The translations under genes were made by a program, and so were the position numbers. From Paenarthrobacter histidinolovorans (GTDB lineage Bacteria; Actinomycetota; Actinomycetes; Actinomycetales; Micrococcaceae): a DNA stretch of 64,000 bases. Location: NCBI RefSeq assembly GCF_014647595.1, contig NZ_BMPM01000002.1, positions 434,001 through 498,000 of the forward strand. Reading direction: 5' to 3'. Position 1 is the first letter of the stretch, and every line of letters starts with the position of its first letter. Below the pieces are notes generated by a model that was given only the letters and a program-made list of their open reading frames with translations, did no database searches and was not told the DNA's origin. Below are positions 56,060-64,000 of the stretch, in pieces.

Positions 56060-57061
56060 GTGACAAAAACCAAGACCCTGGCCACAAGCCTGCTGAGTCT
56101 GTCCGCTGCCGCAATCCTGGCGCTGGTAGGAACAACCAGCGCCAACGCAGCACCGTCAAAGGACGCGGACACCAGCGGCGCAGCGGTCAGCAGCCATGCA
56201 GTGTCCGACGCCGGCGCTGCAGATTACTGGACGCCGGAACGCATGAAGAACGCCAAATCCGGCGACATCCTCGGCGCGAAGGCGCTGGAACGCGGCCGGC
56301 TCCTGAACCCAGGCAAGGCCCCCGCCGCCGAAGCCCCGGGCGCCATCAGCAGCATTGCGGGCCAGCCCGCCGCCACCGACTCCACCACGATCGACCGGAA
56401 GGTCAACCAAAGCGAAACGCCGGTCAAGCACATCGGCAAGATCTTCTTCACCCTGGGCGGCGCCAACTACGTCTGCTCCGGCAACTCCGTGACAGCGGCC
56501 AACAAGAGCACAGTGTCCACCGCCGGCCACTGCGTCAACGAAGGCCCGGGCGCCTACGCAACCAACTTCGTCTTCGTGCCCGCCTACCTCAACGGCGCAG
56601 CACCCTACGGGAAGTGGACGGCAAAGGCGCTGTACTCCCCCACCCAGTGGGCTTCCAACGGCAACATGCAGTACGACACCGCCTTCGCCGTCATGAACAC
56701 CCTCAACGGCCAGAAGCTCGCCGACGTCGTGGGCTCCTCCGGTGTCCAGTTCAACGCCGCCCGCGGCCTGAGCTACAAGTCCTTCGGCTACCCGGCAGCC
56801 TCACCCTTCAACGGCGAATCACTGAAGAGCTGCTCCGGTACCGCCACCAACGATCCCTACAACCCGCAGTTCGCCACCCAAGGCATTCCCTGCAACATGA
56901 CCGGTGGCTCCTCGGGCGGTCCGTGGTTCATCGGCAACAGCTCCACCGGCTACCAGAACTCCGTCAACTCCTATGGCTACGGCAGCAACTCCACCACCAT
57001 GTACGGCCCCTACTGGGGCACCGTGATCCAGTCCACCTACAACACGGCGGCGGCTTCGTAA
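56060..57061 (+). CDS. Secreted trypsin-like serine peptidase
   Basis: 333 residues, GTG start behind GGTAGGAAC. A signal peptide ends near TTSANAAPSK (cut after ANA). A pro-region of about 85 residues is rich in Ala/Ser/Asp. The peptidase domain has the triad in STAGHCVNE (His), MQYDTAFAV (Asp) and TGGSSGGPWF (Ser). Cys pairs (VCSG...GHC and SCSG...PCN) probably form disulfides outside the cell. It is likely a glutamyl-endopeptidase-like or V8-type extracellular enzyme for protein use. A terminator follows closely. Confidence 0.92.
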   Translation: MTKTKTLATSLLSLSAAAILALVGTTSANAAPSKDADTSGAAVSSHAVSDAGAADYWTPERMKNAKSGDILGAKALERGRLLNPGKAPAAEAPGAISSIAGQPAATDSTTIDRKVNQSETPVKHIGKIFFTLGGANYVCSGNSVTAANKSTVSTAGHCVNEGPGAYATNFVFVPAYLNGAAPYGKWTAKALYSPTQWASNGNMQYDTAFAVMNTLNGQKLADVVGSSGVQFNAARGLSYKSFGYPAASPFNGESLKSCSGTATNDPYNPQFATQGIPCNMTGGSSGGPWFIGNSSTGYQNSVNSYGYGSNSTTMYGPYWGTVIQSTYNTAAAS

Positions 57062-57094
57062 CCGTTTCTTTGTAGCAAGTCCCTGTTAACGACG

Positions 57095-57128
57095 ACGGCG
57101 GCCGTCCCCTTCCGGGGGCGGCCGCCGT
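57095..57128. terminator. Terminator between peptidase and purH
   Basis: ACGGCGGCCG pairs with CGGCCGCCGT, and inside it CCCC pairs with GGGG. The hairpin lies between convergent stops and ends with TTG. Confidence 0.75.
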
Positions 57129-57167
57129 TGCGTGTGGCTGGTTTGGCCCTTCAGGGCCGCACCTCTT

Positions 57168-58838
57168 CTAGTGGAAGAAGTGGCGTGCGCCGGTGAAGTA
57201 CATCGTGATGCCGGCAGCGTTGGCTGCGGCGATGACTTCCTCGTCACGGACCGAGCCGCCCGGCTGGACCACGGCGCGGACACCGGCGTCGATCAGGATC
57301 TGCAGGCCGTCAGCGAACGGGAAGAACGCATCCGAGGCCGCAACGGCACCGCGTGCACGCTCAGGTGCGTTGGCACCGCTGGCGTTGGACGCGCCGCCGG
57401 CACCTTCGACGTCGGACTCCACCTTCACGCCCAGCGTGTTGGCACGCTCGACGGCCAGGCGGCAGGAGTCCAGGCGGTTGACCTGGCCCATGCCGATGCC
57501 CACAGCGGCGCCGTGGTTGGCGAGCAGGATGGCGTTGGACTTGGCCGCGCGGCAGGCGGTCCAGGCAAACGCGAGGTCCGCGAGGGTGGCGTCGTCAGCG
57601 GCTTCGCCGGCTGCGAGGGTCCAGTTGGCGGGGTTGTCGCCGTCGGCGTCCACCTTGTCGCTCATCTGGACCAGGACGCCACCGGAGACCTGGCGCATCT
57701 CGGACGGGTAGCGGCCGTAGCCCTCGGGCAGGGCGAGGAGGCGGATGTTCTTCTTCTTGGAGAGGATCTCCACGGCTTCCGGCTCGAAGTCCGGGGCGAT
57801 GACAACCTCGGTGAAGATGTCAGCAACGGTGCGGGCCATGCCGGCGGTCACGGTGCGGTTGGCTGCGATGACGCCACCGAATGCGGAGACGGGGTCGCAG
57901 GCGTGGGCCTTGGCGTGGGCGTCGGCGATCGGGTCTGCGGCGTCCGCGGAACCGACGGCGACACCGCACGGGTTGGCGTGCTTGACCACTGCAACGGCGG
58001 GCTCGGCGAAGTCGAACGCTGCGCGGAGGGCGGCATCGGCGTCGACGAAGTTGTTGTAGCTCATGGCTTTGCCGTGCAGCTGGTCGGCCTGGGCGATGCC
58101 CGCCGGAGCGGCCTTGTCCACGTAAAGGGCAGCCTGCTGGTGCGGGTTTTCGCCGTAGCGGAGGACCTCGGAACGCTCCAGGGCCAAGCCGGCGTAGGCG
58201 GGCCAGTCAATGACACCGTCGCCGTCTTCGTCCAGGAACTGGCTGGCGGTCCAGGAGGCAACAGCGTTGTCGTAGCTGGCCGTGTGCGCGAAGGCCTTGG
58301 CGGCCAAGCGGCGACGGGTGTTCAGGTCGAAACCACCGTGAGCAGCGGCGTCGACGACTGCACCGTAGAAGTCCGGGTCCGTGACGATGGCGACGGCGGC
58401 GTGGTTCTTCGCTGCCGAACGCACCATGGCGGGGCCTCCGATGTCGATCTGCTCAACAACGTCGTCCTGCGCTGCGCCGGACTTCACGGTCTCGACGAAG
58501 GGGTACAGGTTCACCACCACGAGGTCGAAGGTTTCAATCTCCATGCCGGCGAGGGTGTCCATGTGCGCCGGGACGCGACGGTCGGCCAGGATGCCGCCGT
58601 GCACGCGCGGGTGCAGGGTCTTGACGCGGCCGTCCAGCATTTCCGGGGAGCCGGTGACTTCTTCGACTTCCTTGACCGGGATGCCTGCGGCGGCGATCTT
58701 CTTGGCGGTGGAGCCGGTGGAAACAATGGCGACGCCTGCTGCATGCAGGCCCTTCGCGAGCTCCTCCAGTCCCGTCTTGTCGTAAACCGAGATCAGTGCA
58801 CGGCGGATGGGAACACGGTCAAGCTGCGTCAAGCTCAC
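57168..58838 (-). CDS. purH: Bifunctional AICAR formyltransferase / IMP cyclohydrolase
   Basis: 556 residues from GTG 58838. The N-terminal MGS-like cyclohydrolase domain (about 10-150) has [20 protein letters not shown] and [10 protein letters not shown]. The C-terminal formyltransferase has [11 protein letters not shown] with the catalytic Lys-His, and [22 protein letters not shown]. It performs the last two steps of IMP synthesis and uses 10-formyl-THF made by the glyA-folD route. Unlike glyA, no ZTP riboswitch is seen in its leader. The upstream region carries a TAAACT -10-like box and then a tandem repeat array. Confidence 0.97.
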   Translation of the reverse strand: MSLTQLDRVPIRRALISVYDKTGLEELAKGLHAAGVAIVSTGSTAKKIAAAGIPVKEVEEVTGSPEMLDGRVKTLHPRVHGGILADRRVPAHMDTLAGMEIETFDLVVVNLYPFVETVKSGAAQDDVVEQIDIGGPAMVRSAAKNHAAVAIVTDPDFYGAVVDAAAHGGFDLNTRRRLAAKAFAHTASYDNAVASWTASQFLDEDGDGVIDWPAYAGLALERSEVLRYGENPHQQAALYVDKAAPAGIAQADQLHGKAMSYNNFVDADAALRAAFDFAEPAVAVVKHANPCGVAVGSADAADPIADAHAKAHACDPVSAFGGVIAANRTVTAGMARTVADIFTEVVIAPDFEPEAVEILSKKKNIRLLALPEGYGRYPSEMRQVSGGVLVQMSDKVDADGDNPANWTLAAGEAADDATLADLAFAWTACRAAKSNAILLANHGAAVGIGMGQVNRLDSCRLAVERANTLGVKVESDVEGAGGASNASGANAPERARGAVAASDAFFPFADGLQILIDAGVRAVVQPGGSVRDEEVIAAANAAGITMYFTGARHFFH

Positions 58839-58951
58839 AAAAGTCTCCGTCTTAGTTCGCGTAGATGTCGCGGGTGGTGGGGATACGGAGAGTTTATCGT
58901 GTTTCGTCGTTGGGCCGCTTTTGCGTCGTCGCCCCTGGATTGCGGCACAGC

Positions 58952-59520
58952 GTTGTGGGGCCTGCTCTGCGCGCTCAACCCTGCTCATTCCCCGCAAACC
59001 GGGCCCCACAAAGACACCCCTTCGTTGCGAGGCCCGCTCTACGTCCCACTCCGGGCACGAAAGACGCACACCAGGCCCCACAAAAACACCCCCTTCGTTG
59101 CGAGGCCCGCTCTACGTCCCACTCCGGGCACCAAAGACGCACGCCAGGCCCCACAAAACACCCCCTTCGTTGCGAGGCCTGCTCTACGTCCCACTCCGGG
59201 CACCAAAGACGCACACCGGGCCCCACAAAGACACCCCCTTCGTTGCGAGGCCCGCTCTACGTCCCACTCCGGGCACCAAAGACGCACACCAGGCCCCACA
59301 AGTTACGCCGCCCCGTTGCGAGGCCCGCTCTACGTCCCACTCCGGGCACCAAAGACGCACACCAGGCCCCACAAGTTACGCCGCCCCGTTGCGAGGCCCG
59401 CTCTACGTCCCACTCCGGGCACCAAAGACGCACACCCGGCCCCACAAAAACACCCCCTTCGTTGCGAGGCCTGCTCTGCGTCCCACTCCGGGCACGAAAG
59501 ACGCACACCAGGCCCCACAC
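58952..59520. repeat. Tandem array of eight 73-base palindromic repeats (family B)
   Basis: Units start at 58952 (diverged), 59024, 59097, 59169, 59242, 59315, 59388 and 59461, giving a 72-73 base period. Each begins GTTGCGAGGCCCGCTCTACG, has a middle ACTCCGGGCACCAAAGACGC, ends CAGGCCCCACAA, and is joined by a short linker (ACACCCCCTTC or GTTACGCCGCCCC). Ends of each unit are imperfect inverted repeats. Long open frames across it are artefacts of the repetition. It lies between purH and a nuclease gene. Confidence 0.95.
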
Positions 59521-59538
59521 TGTGGGAGAGGCCAAAGA

Positions 59539-60477
59539 CTACGACGCCGGGCCTCGCCACCCGCGCGACACCAACGCATCGCGCACCTTACGTTCGGCGT
59601 TGGCCCATCCACCTTTCATCTGGACATCGGAGAACCTGAGCACGATCCACCCCAACGCGCGAAGCCGATCGTCGCGTTCGATGTCCTTGCCCCATTGCAC
59701 TGGGTCGGAGCGGTGATGATCACCCTCATATTCCATGGCAATTTTGTACTCCTTGTACTGGAGATCAGGCGTCGATATGTATCTCCCGCGCTCGTCGAAG
59801 ATCGGCGCGGTAATCGCTGGCTCCGGCAGGCCGGCGTCGACGATTTTCAGGCGTAGCCTCGACTCCTGCGGAGAATCAACCCCCGACCTCAGCAACGGCA
59901 GAATCTCCCGGGCCATTCGGATTCCCTTGACCTTGGGGCGTCTATTGATGACTTCCTGGATCGCCTCAAACGAGGACAGGGGATTCTCGCGCGCCAACAG
60001 AAAATCACCAGCTGCCACGAGCGACGACCTTCCCATGTGCCTGGCCAGATCCACCCATGTCCATTCCGGCGACGTCAATTGGACTCCGTTCAACATACGA
60101 ACGTCCCGAGCAAGCAATGGAGCCCGATGTCCTATGACTCCGCGACGCTTGACCCTGCCGATCTCTTGCCGACGGGTCACATGGATTAGACCACCTTTGC
60201 CTTCTTCCTCGAGATGGATGGGCAGTGGCATGGACCACAACAGCGCCGCTGTGACATGACTGACTGCGCAGCGTGGAGTGACTGCCGTATGCAGCCGACC
60301 GAGCAGTTCGAGGTCGCGTCCGTTTGCCTTGGCAATACGAATGCCACGACTCGGAGTTAGAAGTTCATTCGACTGGAGCCGCCACCGTGGCACGCCGGCA
60401 GCATACGCATCGGCGACGAGAAAGCCTTGGGGGTCAACGTCCATCGGCAAGGGGGTGAGATTCCGCATGGATCCCAT
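59539..60477 (-). CDS. Vsr/DUF559-like nuclease-domain protein with N-terminal winged-helix-like region
   Basis: 312 residues. The N-terminal half (GFLVADAYAAGVPRWRLQSNELLTPSRG in parts) resembles the AbiEi-like helix-turn-helix start seen in many actinobacterial proteins. The C-terminal 110 residues carry a PD-(D/E)XK-type pattern: SPQESRLRLKIVDAGLPEP, STPDLQYKEYKIAMEYEGDHH (acidic-xEx-Y core) and RDDRLRALGWIVLRFSDVQ, as in very-short-patch repair endonucleases. DNA cleavage or binding is inferred. It is flanked on both sides by family B repeats. The start could be the second Met, three codons in. Confidence 0.8.
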   Translation of the reverse strand: MGSMRNLTPLPMDVDPQGFLVADAYAAGVPRWRLQSNELLTPSRGIRIAKANGRDLELLGRLHTAVTPRCAVSHVTAALLWSMPLPIHLEEEGKGGLIHVTRRQEIGRVKRRGVIGHRAPLLARDVRMLNGVQLTSPEWTWVDLARHMGRSSLVAAGDFLLARENPLSSFEAIQEVINRRPKVKGIRMAREILPLLRSGVDSPQESRLRLKIVDAGLPEPAITAPIFDERGRYISTPDLQYKEYKIAMEYEGDHHRSDPVQWGKDIERDDRLRALGWIVLRFSDVQMKGGWANAERKVRDALVSRGWRGPAS

Positions 60478-60558
60478 GCTCTCGGGAAACGATGGCTCAC
60501 ATTCGGTTATCCACAGAAATCGCCCTCAGTGACACTCCGGACTACTCCTCCACAAAGC

Positions 60559-60690
60559 TTGCGAGGCCCGCTCTGCGCCCCAAACCACCCACCAAAGACG
60601 CACAACGGGCCCCACAACGCATCACCCAGACTTGCGAGGCCCGCTCTGCGCCTCAAACCACCCACCAAAGACGCACAACGGGCCCCACAA
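60559..60690. repeat. Two further family B repeats on the other side of the nuclease gene
   Basis: Units start at 60559 and 60632, again 73 bases apart. Each reads TTGCGAGGCCCGCTCTGCGC, then CAAACCACCCACCAAAGACG, and ends CAACGGGCCCCACAA. These two are nearly identical to each other but differ in the middle from the eight-unit array, so the two arrays were amplified separately. Confidence 0.93.
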
Positions 60691-60704
60691 CATAGGGTTG
60701 AACC

Positions 60705-61652
60705 ATGGAAGCCCCCAACGATGTCGTTCTTGTTGCCGATGTAGGGAAGAGCCGTTGCCGCGTCGAATTGCGCCGCGGAACGGAGCTGCTGGGCGCCGCA
60801 GACCAACACGGCTTTCCCGGCGTCCACGTGGAGAATGGCCCCACACTGGCGTTCGAGCTGCTCCTTGAAACAGTGGCCCTGCTTCCATCCGGGCTCCCCC
60901 TCGGCGCGATCACCAGCGTCGGTGCGGCCGTCGCCGGTGTGGCGGCATCCGACACGAAGGCCAAGGAACTCGCCACCCTGTTGTCTCAGCGCCTCAGCGT
61001 CCCGGCAGCTGTCCTGTCCGACGCAACGGCGGCCCAGCTCGGCGCACTCCAGGGCGCCCCGGGCACTACCTTGATTGTCGGCACGGGCGCCGTTGCCTTC
61101 CGCTTCGATGAATCCGGGGTCCTCCAACGGGCCGATGGCTGGGGACCCTACCTCGGCGACCACGGCAGCGGCCGCTGGATCGGCCAGCGGGGCCTGCAGG
61201 CAGTCCTTGAGGCGCACGACGGCGGCCCCTCCACGTCGTTGTCCGCGGCGGCCGGGGCCGTGGTTGAGTCGCCGGAGCTCCTTCCGGGATGGTTGGCCGA
61301 ACAGGAGAACCCCTACAGGGCCATGGCCCGGTTCGCGCCGCTGGTTCTGCAGGCAGCGGAGGCCGGTGACGCCGTCGCGCATGACATCGTCGGCGAGGCC
61401 TGTCGCCTCCTGACCCGCACCGTTGAGCTGGCCTCCGGTGAAAAGGGCTCCTCACGGCGCGTGGCGTTGCTGGGCGGAGTGGTCGGTTCGGACTTCTTTG
61501 CCGAGCTCTTGCGGAAGTCCCTCACTTCGGCTGGGATTGAGGTGGTGGCGCCGCTGGGCGATGGCTTGGACGGTGCTGCCCTCGCAGCGACGCGCCGCGG
61601 GCTCATCCAGGAAAGGTACATCCACCGTGACGGAACAAACTGGCCCGACTGA
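60705..61652 (+). CDS. BadF/BadG-type sugar kinase (N-acetylglucosamine/N-acetylmuramate kinase-like)
   Basis: 315 residues. The actin-like ATPase fold starts VLVADVGKSRCRVEL (phosphate-1 loop). LIVGTGAVAFRFDESG holds the adenosine/phosphate-2 pattern, and YLGDHGSGRWIGQRGLQAVL is typical of GlcNAc kinases. It probably phosphorylates an amino sugar. It overlaps murQ by 26 bases, so it likely supplies MurNAc-6-phosphate or acts on GlcNAc from cell-wall turnover. Confidence 0.88.
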   Translation: MEAPNDVVLVADVGKSRCRVELRRGTELLGAADQHGFPGVHVENGPTLAFELLLETVALLPSGLPLGAITSVGAAVAGVAASDTKAKELATLLSQRLSVPAAVLSDATAAQLGALQGAPGTTLIVGTGAVAFRFDESGVLQRADGWGPYLGDHGSGRWIGQRGLQAVLEAHDGGPSTSLSAAAGAVVESPELLPGWLAEQENPYRAMARFAPLVLQAAEAGDAVAHDIVGEACRLLTRTVELASGEKGSSRRVALLGGVVGSDFFAELLRKSLTSAGIEVVAPLGDGLDGAALAATRRGLIQERYIHRDGTNWPD

Positions 61653-62577
61653 CGCGGACAAACTCGCAGGCCTGCGCTCGGAACTCGCCGGATTGCAGAC
61701 CGAAGCCGCCGCCGAAGGCCTGGACAACCTGGACATCTTGGGCACCGAAGAACTCGTGGCAGCCATGCTCGCCCACAGTGCGGGAGTACACGCCGCCGTC
61801 GAAGCGGCCAGCCCGGCCATTGTGCACACCGTCGACGCCGTTGCGGAGCGACTCCAGCGCGGGGGTCGCCTCTTGTATGTGGGAGCCGGGACGGCCGGAC
61901 GTTTGGGTGTGCTCGACGCCAGCGAGTGCCCGCCGACGTTCGGCACGCCGCCGGGACTCGTCGTCGGCCTTATCGCGGGCGGCCCCAAAGCGATCCAGCA
62001 CCCGGTGGAGTACGCCGAGGACAACGCAACGGCCGGCGCACGCGACCTGCACGATATCAATGTGACCGAAGCGGACGCCGTCGTCGGTATTACTGCCTCC
62101 GGGAGGACCCCGTATGTGATCGGCGCGCTGGAAGAGGCCCGGAAGCGCGGGGCGTTCACGGCGTCGCTGGCGTGTAACAAGGGCTCGGCCGTGAGCCATG
62201 TGGCGGATGCGGCGATCGAGGTCGTGGTGGGTCCGGAGTTCATCGCCGGCTCCACCCGGCTGAACTCCGGTACGGCCCAGAAACTTGTCCTCAACATGAT
62301 CAGCACGCTGGTGATGGTGAAACTGGGCAAGACCTACGGGAACCTCATGGTGGATCTGCGTGCCACGAACGAGAAACTGCTGGCACGGTCCCAACGGACA
62401 GTTCAGCACGCAACCGGCGTGTCTGCGCATGAAGCTGCGGCAGCATTGGACTCGGTTGGCGGTTCCGTGAAAGCCGCGATTTTGGTGCTCCTGACAGGCA
62501 TCGACGCTGGTCAGGCCAAGAGTGCGCTGGATGAAGCCGGCGGTTTCCTGCGCAGGGCCATCGAGAACCAGAAGTAA
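61627..62577 (+). CDS. murQ: N-acetylmuramic acid 6-phosphate etherase
   Basis: 316 residues from GTG 61627; longer frames run inside the kinase gene. The SIS domain has LLYVGAGTAGRLGVLDASECPPTFG with the catalytic Glu, and GITASGRTPYVIGALE. SLACNKGSAVSHVAD and GSTRLNSGTAQKLVLNMIST are MurQ hallmarks. It splits MurNAc-6-P into GlcNAc-6-P and D-lactate in peptidoglycan recycling. It is translated in overlap with the kinase and followed by an MFS transporter. Confidence 0.96.
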   Translation: MTEQTGPTDADKLAGLRSELAGLQTEAAAEGLDNLDILGTEELVAAMLAHSAGVHAAVEAASPAIVHTVDAVAERLQRGGRLLYVGAGTAGRLGVLDASECPPTFGTPPGLVVGLIAGGPKAIQHPVEYAEDNATAGARDLHDINVTEADAVVGITASGRTPYVIGALEEARKRGAFTASLACNKGSAVSHVADAAIEVVVGPEFIAGSTRLNSGTAQKLVLNMISTLVMVKLGKTYGNLMVDLRATNEKLLARSQRTVQHATGVSAHEAAAALDSVGGSVKAAILVLLTGIDAGQAKSALDEAGGFLRRAIENQK

Positions 62578-62628
62578 CGCGGACTCCGGCACCGTGCGCA
62601 GCGCATAAAGTTGCATGCAGGAGGCCCA

Positions 62629-63981
62629 ATGAATACATACACAGCCGTGCCCAGCGGCGAACAAGTGGTGCAGGAACTGCCGTGGCGGTGGAAGGTCCAA
62701 GGCAGGATTTTCCTGATCGGTGGCCTTGGGTTCATGTTCGATGCCTGGGACGTCACGCTCAACGGCATCCTGATCCCGCTGCTGTCCAAGCACTGGTCCT
62801 TGCAGCCGGCCGACGCTGCGTGGATCGGCACCGCCAACCTGATCGGCATGGCCGTGGGCGCGTTTGCATGGGGCACCATTGCCGACACCATCGGGCGGAA
62901 GAAGGCCTTCACCGCCACCCTCCTGATCTTCAGCATCTTCACAGTTCTGGGTGCGTTCTCGCCGGACATTGTGTGGTTCTGCATCTTCCGCTTCATGGCC
63001 GGCTTCGGCCTGGGCGGGTGCATTCCCGTGGACTATGCGTTGGTGGGTGAGTTCACGCCCCGCAAGCAACGTGGCCGGGTCCTGACGGCCATGGATGGTT
63101 GGTGGCCGGTGGGTGCTGCCCTGTGCGGGTTCATTTCGGCCTGGCTGGTTGCGGCTTTCGGTGATTGGCGGCTCACCATGCTGATCATGGTGCTTCCTGC
63201 GTTGCTGGTTTTCTGGATCCGGCGCAGTGTTCCGGAGTCCCCTTTGTTCCTGATCAGGAAGGGCCGGCGCGCGGAGGCTGCGGCAGTGATTGACGGGCTG
63301 GTGGACGCGACCGGAGCTGAGCCGCGCGCGTACAGCCTGCCCGAACCGCAGGCCGCTCCCCGTCTTTCCGCGGGATCCGCCTGGACCCAATTGCAGCGGA
63401 TCTGGCAGTTCAACTGGAAGATCACCACGGCGGCCTGGGCCTTGTTCTTCAGCATTCTGTTGGTCTATTACTTGTCGCTGACCTGGATGCCCCGCATCCT
63501 CATCGGCGCGGGGTTTGAGGAGTACAAGGCGTTCGTGACCACGGCGGGAATGGCCGCCGTCGGGCTTTTGGGCGTCGTGGTGGCCGCCGTCCTGGTGGAG
63601 CGTGTTGGCCGCAAGTGGATCCTTGCCATCACCGGTCCGTTGTCCGCATTGACGCTGGTGATTGTGGCTTTCGTGGTGGATGTGCCCTCGGCGGCCGTGT
63701 TCTGGCTGCTGGTGTTCGGCTTTGTTGTCCAGGTGGCCATCCCGGTCCTGTACGCCTACGTGTCCGAGCTCTACCCCACTGAACTGCGTGGCTCCGGCTT
63801 CGGCTGGGCTTCGACGTTCTCCCGCATTGGCGCCGGGTTCGGGCCGTTGGTGTTTGCCTCGTTCTTCTGGCCGGAGTTCGGGCTGGCGACCTCGTTCGCG
63901 CTGGCGGGTGGGCTGGTGCTGCTCTCGGTGCTCTGGATGGCGTTCTTCGCCCCGGAGACGAAACAGCGCGTCCTCGACTAA
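62629..63981 (+). CDS. MFS transporter, sugar porter/aromatic acid-type
   Basis: 450 residues from ATG 62629 behind GGAGG. Twelve spans in two halves are predicted. Landmarks are GGLGFMFDAWDVTLNGILIPLL in span 1, GTIADTIGRKKAFTATLL (the A-motif DxxGRK) and VDYALVGEFTPRKQRGRVLTAMDGWW after span 4, with PTELRGSGFGW in the second half. It resembles SP/AAHS-type importers. The operon suggests uptake of MurNAc, an anhydro-muropeptide sugar or another amino sugar. The gene ends 19 bases before the window end. Confidence 0.88.
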   Translation: MNTYTAVPSGEQVVQELPWRWKVQGRIFLIGGLGFMFDAWDVTLNGILIPLLSKHWSLQPADAAWIGTANLIGMAVGAFAWGTIADTIGRKKAFTATLLIFSIFTVLGAFSPDIVWFCIFRFMAGFGLGGCIPVDYALVGEFTPRKQRGRVLTAMDGWWPVGAALCGFISAWLVAAFGDWRLTMLIMVLPALLVFWIRRSVPESPLFLIRKGRRAEAAAVIDGLVDATGAEPRAYSLPEPQAAPRLSAGSAWTQLQRIWQFNWKITTAAWALFFSILLVYYLSLTWMPRILIGAGFEEYKAFVTTAGMAAVGLLGVVVAAVLVERVGRKWILAITGPLSALTLVIVAFVVDVPSAAVFWLLVFGFVVQVAIPVLYAYVSELYPTELRGSGFGWASTFSRIGAGFGPLVFASFFWPEFGLATSFALAGGLVLLSVLWMAFFAPETKQRVLD

Positions 63982-64000
63982 CCCGGTCCGCGCGCCCCAG

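Noticed and set aside
58839..58951. ZTP riboswitch in the purH leader
   Set aside because: The CCTGGGC and ACTGGCG blocks seen before glyA are absent here.
58952..59520. CRISPR array
   Set aside because: The whole 73-base period is repeated, including the linkers. There are no unique spacers and no cas genes.
57132..59639. A very long open frame (over 800 codons) antisense to purH and through the repeat array
   Set aside because: It is a shadow of the high-GC purH gene, and then repeats one short peptide over the 73-bp units. It has no ribosome site and no recognisable domain.
59539..60477. RAYT (REP-associated tyrosine) transposase
   Set aside because: No HUH motif or Y1 signature; the C-terminal pattern is of the Vsr/PD-(D/E)XK type.

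Overview
The window is high-GC actinobacterial chromosome, most likely from the Micrococcaceae (Arthrobacter or Paenarthrobacter type). The reasons are the sdhCDAB order, a monomeric 739-residue isocitrate dehydrogenase, many GTG starts, G/C-rich third codon positions, and several families of short intergenic palindromes. No rRNA, tRNA, CRISPR array, prophage or complete insertion sequence was seen. The source assignment rests on gene content and style only.

Layout. 1-3.4 kb: end of the succinate dehydrogenase operon and its terminator. 3.4-9 kb: an alpha/beta hydrolase, an orphan sugar-binding lipoprotein, and a divergent 1038-residue two-domain glycosidase. 9-13.3 kb (minus strand): a small membrane protein, YihY/BrkB, a LigT-like phosphoesterase, trpS, exonuclease III and a membrane protein. 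13.4-18.5 kb (minus): an ABC-2 exporter, a SHOCT protein and a NarL-type two-component pair. 18.7-22.1 kb: one-carbon metabolism, with glyA and folD behind a ZTP riboswitch and purU divergent. 22.1-29.6 kb: a methyltransferase, gamma carbonic anhydrase, flavin amine oxidase with amino acid permease, and divergent alr with a PucR regulator. 29.7-33.1 kb: a compositionally different island with a 79-residue one-membrane-span peptide, a strong hairpin, an unusual ABC ATPase, a polytopic permease, a two-span protein and an M50-like membrane peptidase. 33.1-39.6 kb: a nitrilase-family amidohydrolase, then a ROK regulator with a ChvE/GguAB-type sugar ABC transporter. 39.8-45 kb: two MacB/FtsX-type ABC systems facing each other. 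45.2-53.5 kb: a Gfo/Idh dehydrogenase, DoxX, then an aminophosphonate module (GntR, phosphonatase-like HAD, FAD oxidoreductase, phnDCE) and a sarcosine-oxidase-like enzyme. 53.5-64 kb: icd, a secreted trypsin-like peptidase, purH, a tandem array of eight 73-bp repeats, a Vsr/DUF559-like nuclease, two more repeat copies, and a sugar kinase-murQ-MFS operon for MurNAc or related sugars.

Two places stand out as possibly undescribed. The first is the peptide/ABC/M50 island, which looks like a minimal secreted-peptide system without a modification enzyme. The second is the 73-bp palindromic repeat family, tandemly amplified on both sides of a nuclease gene, with single copies elsewhere in the window. 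The other palindrome families sit just after stop codons and probably act as terminators or REP-like elements.
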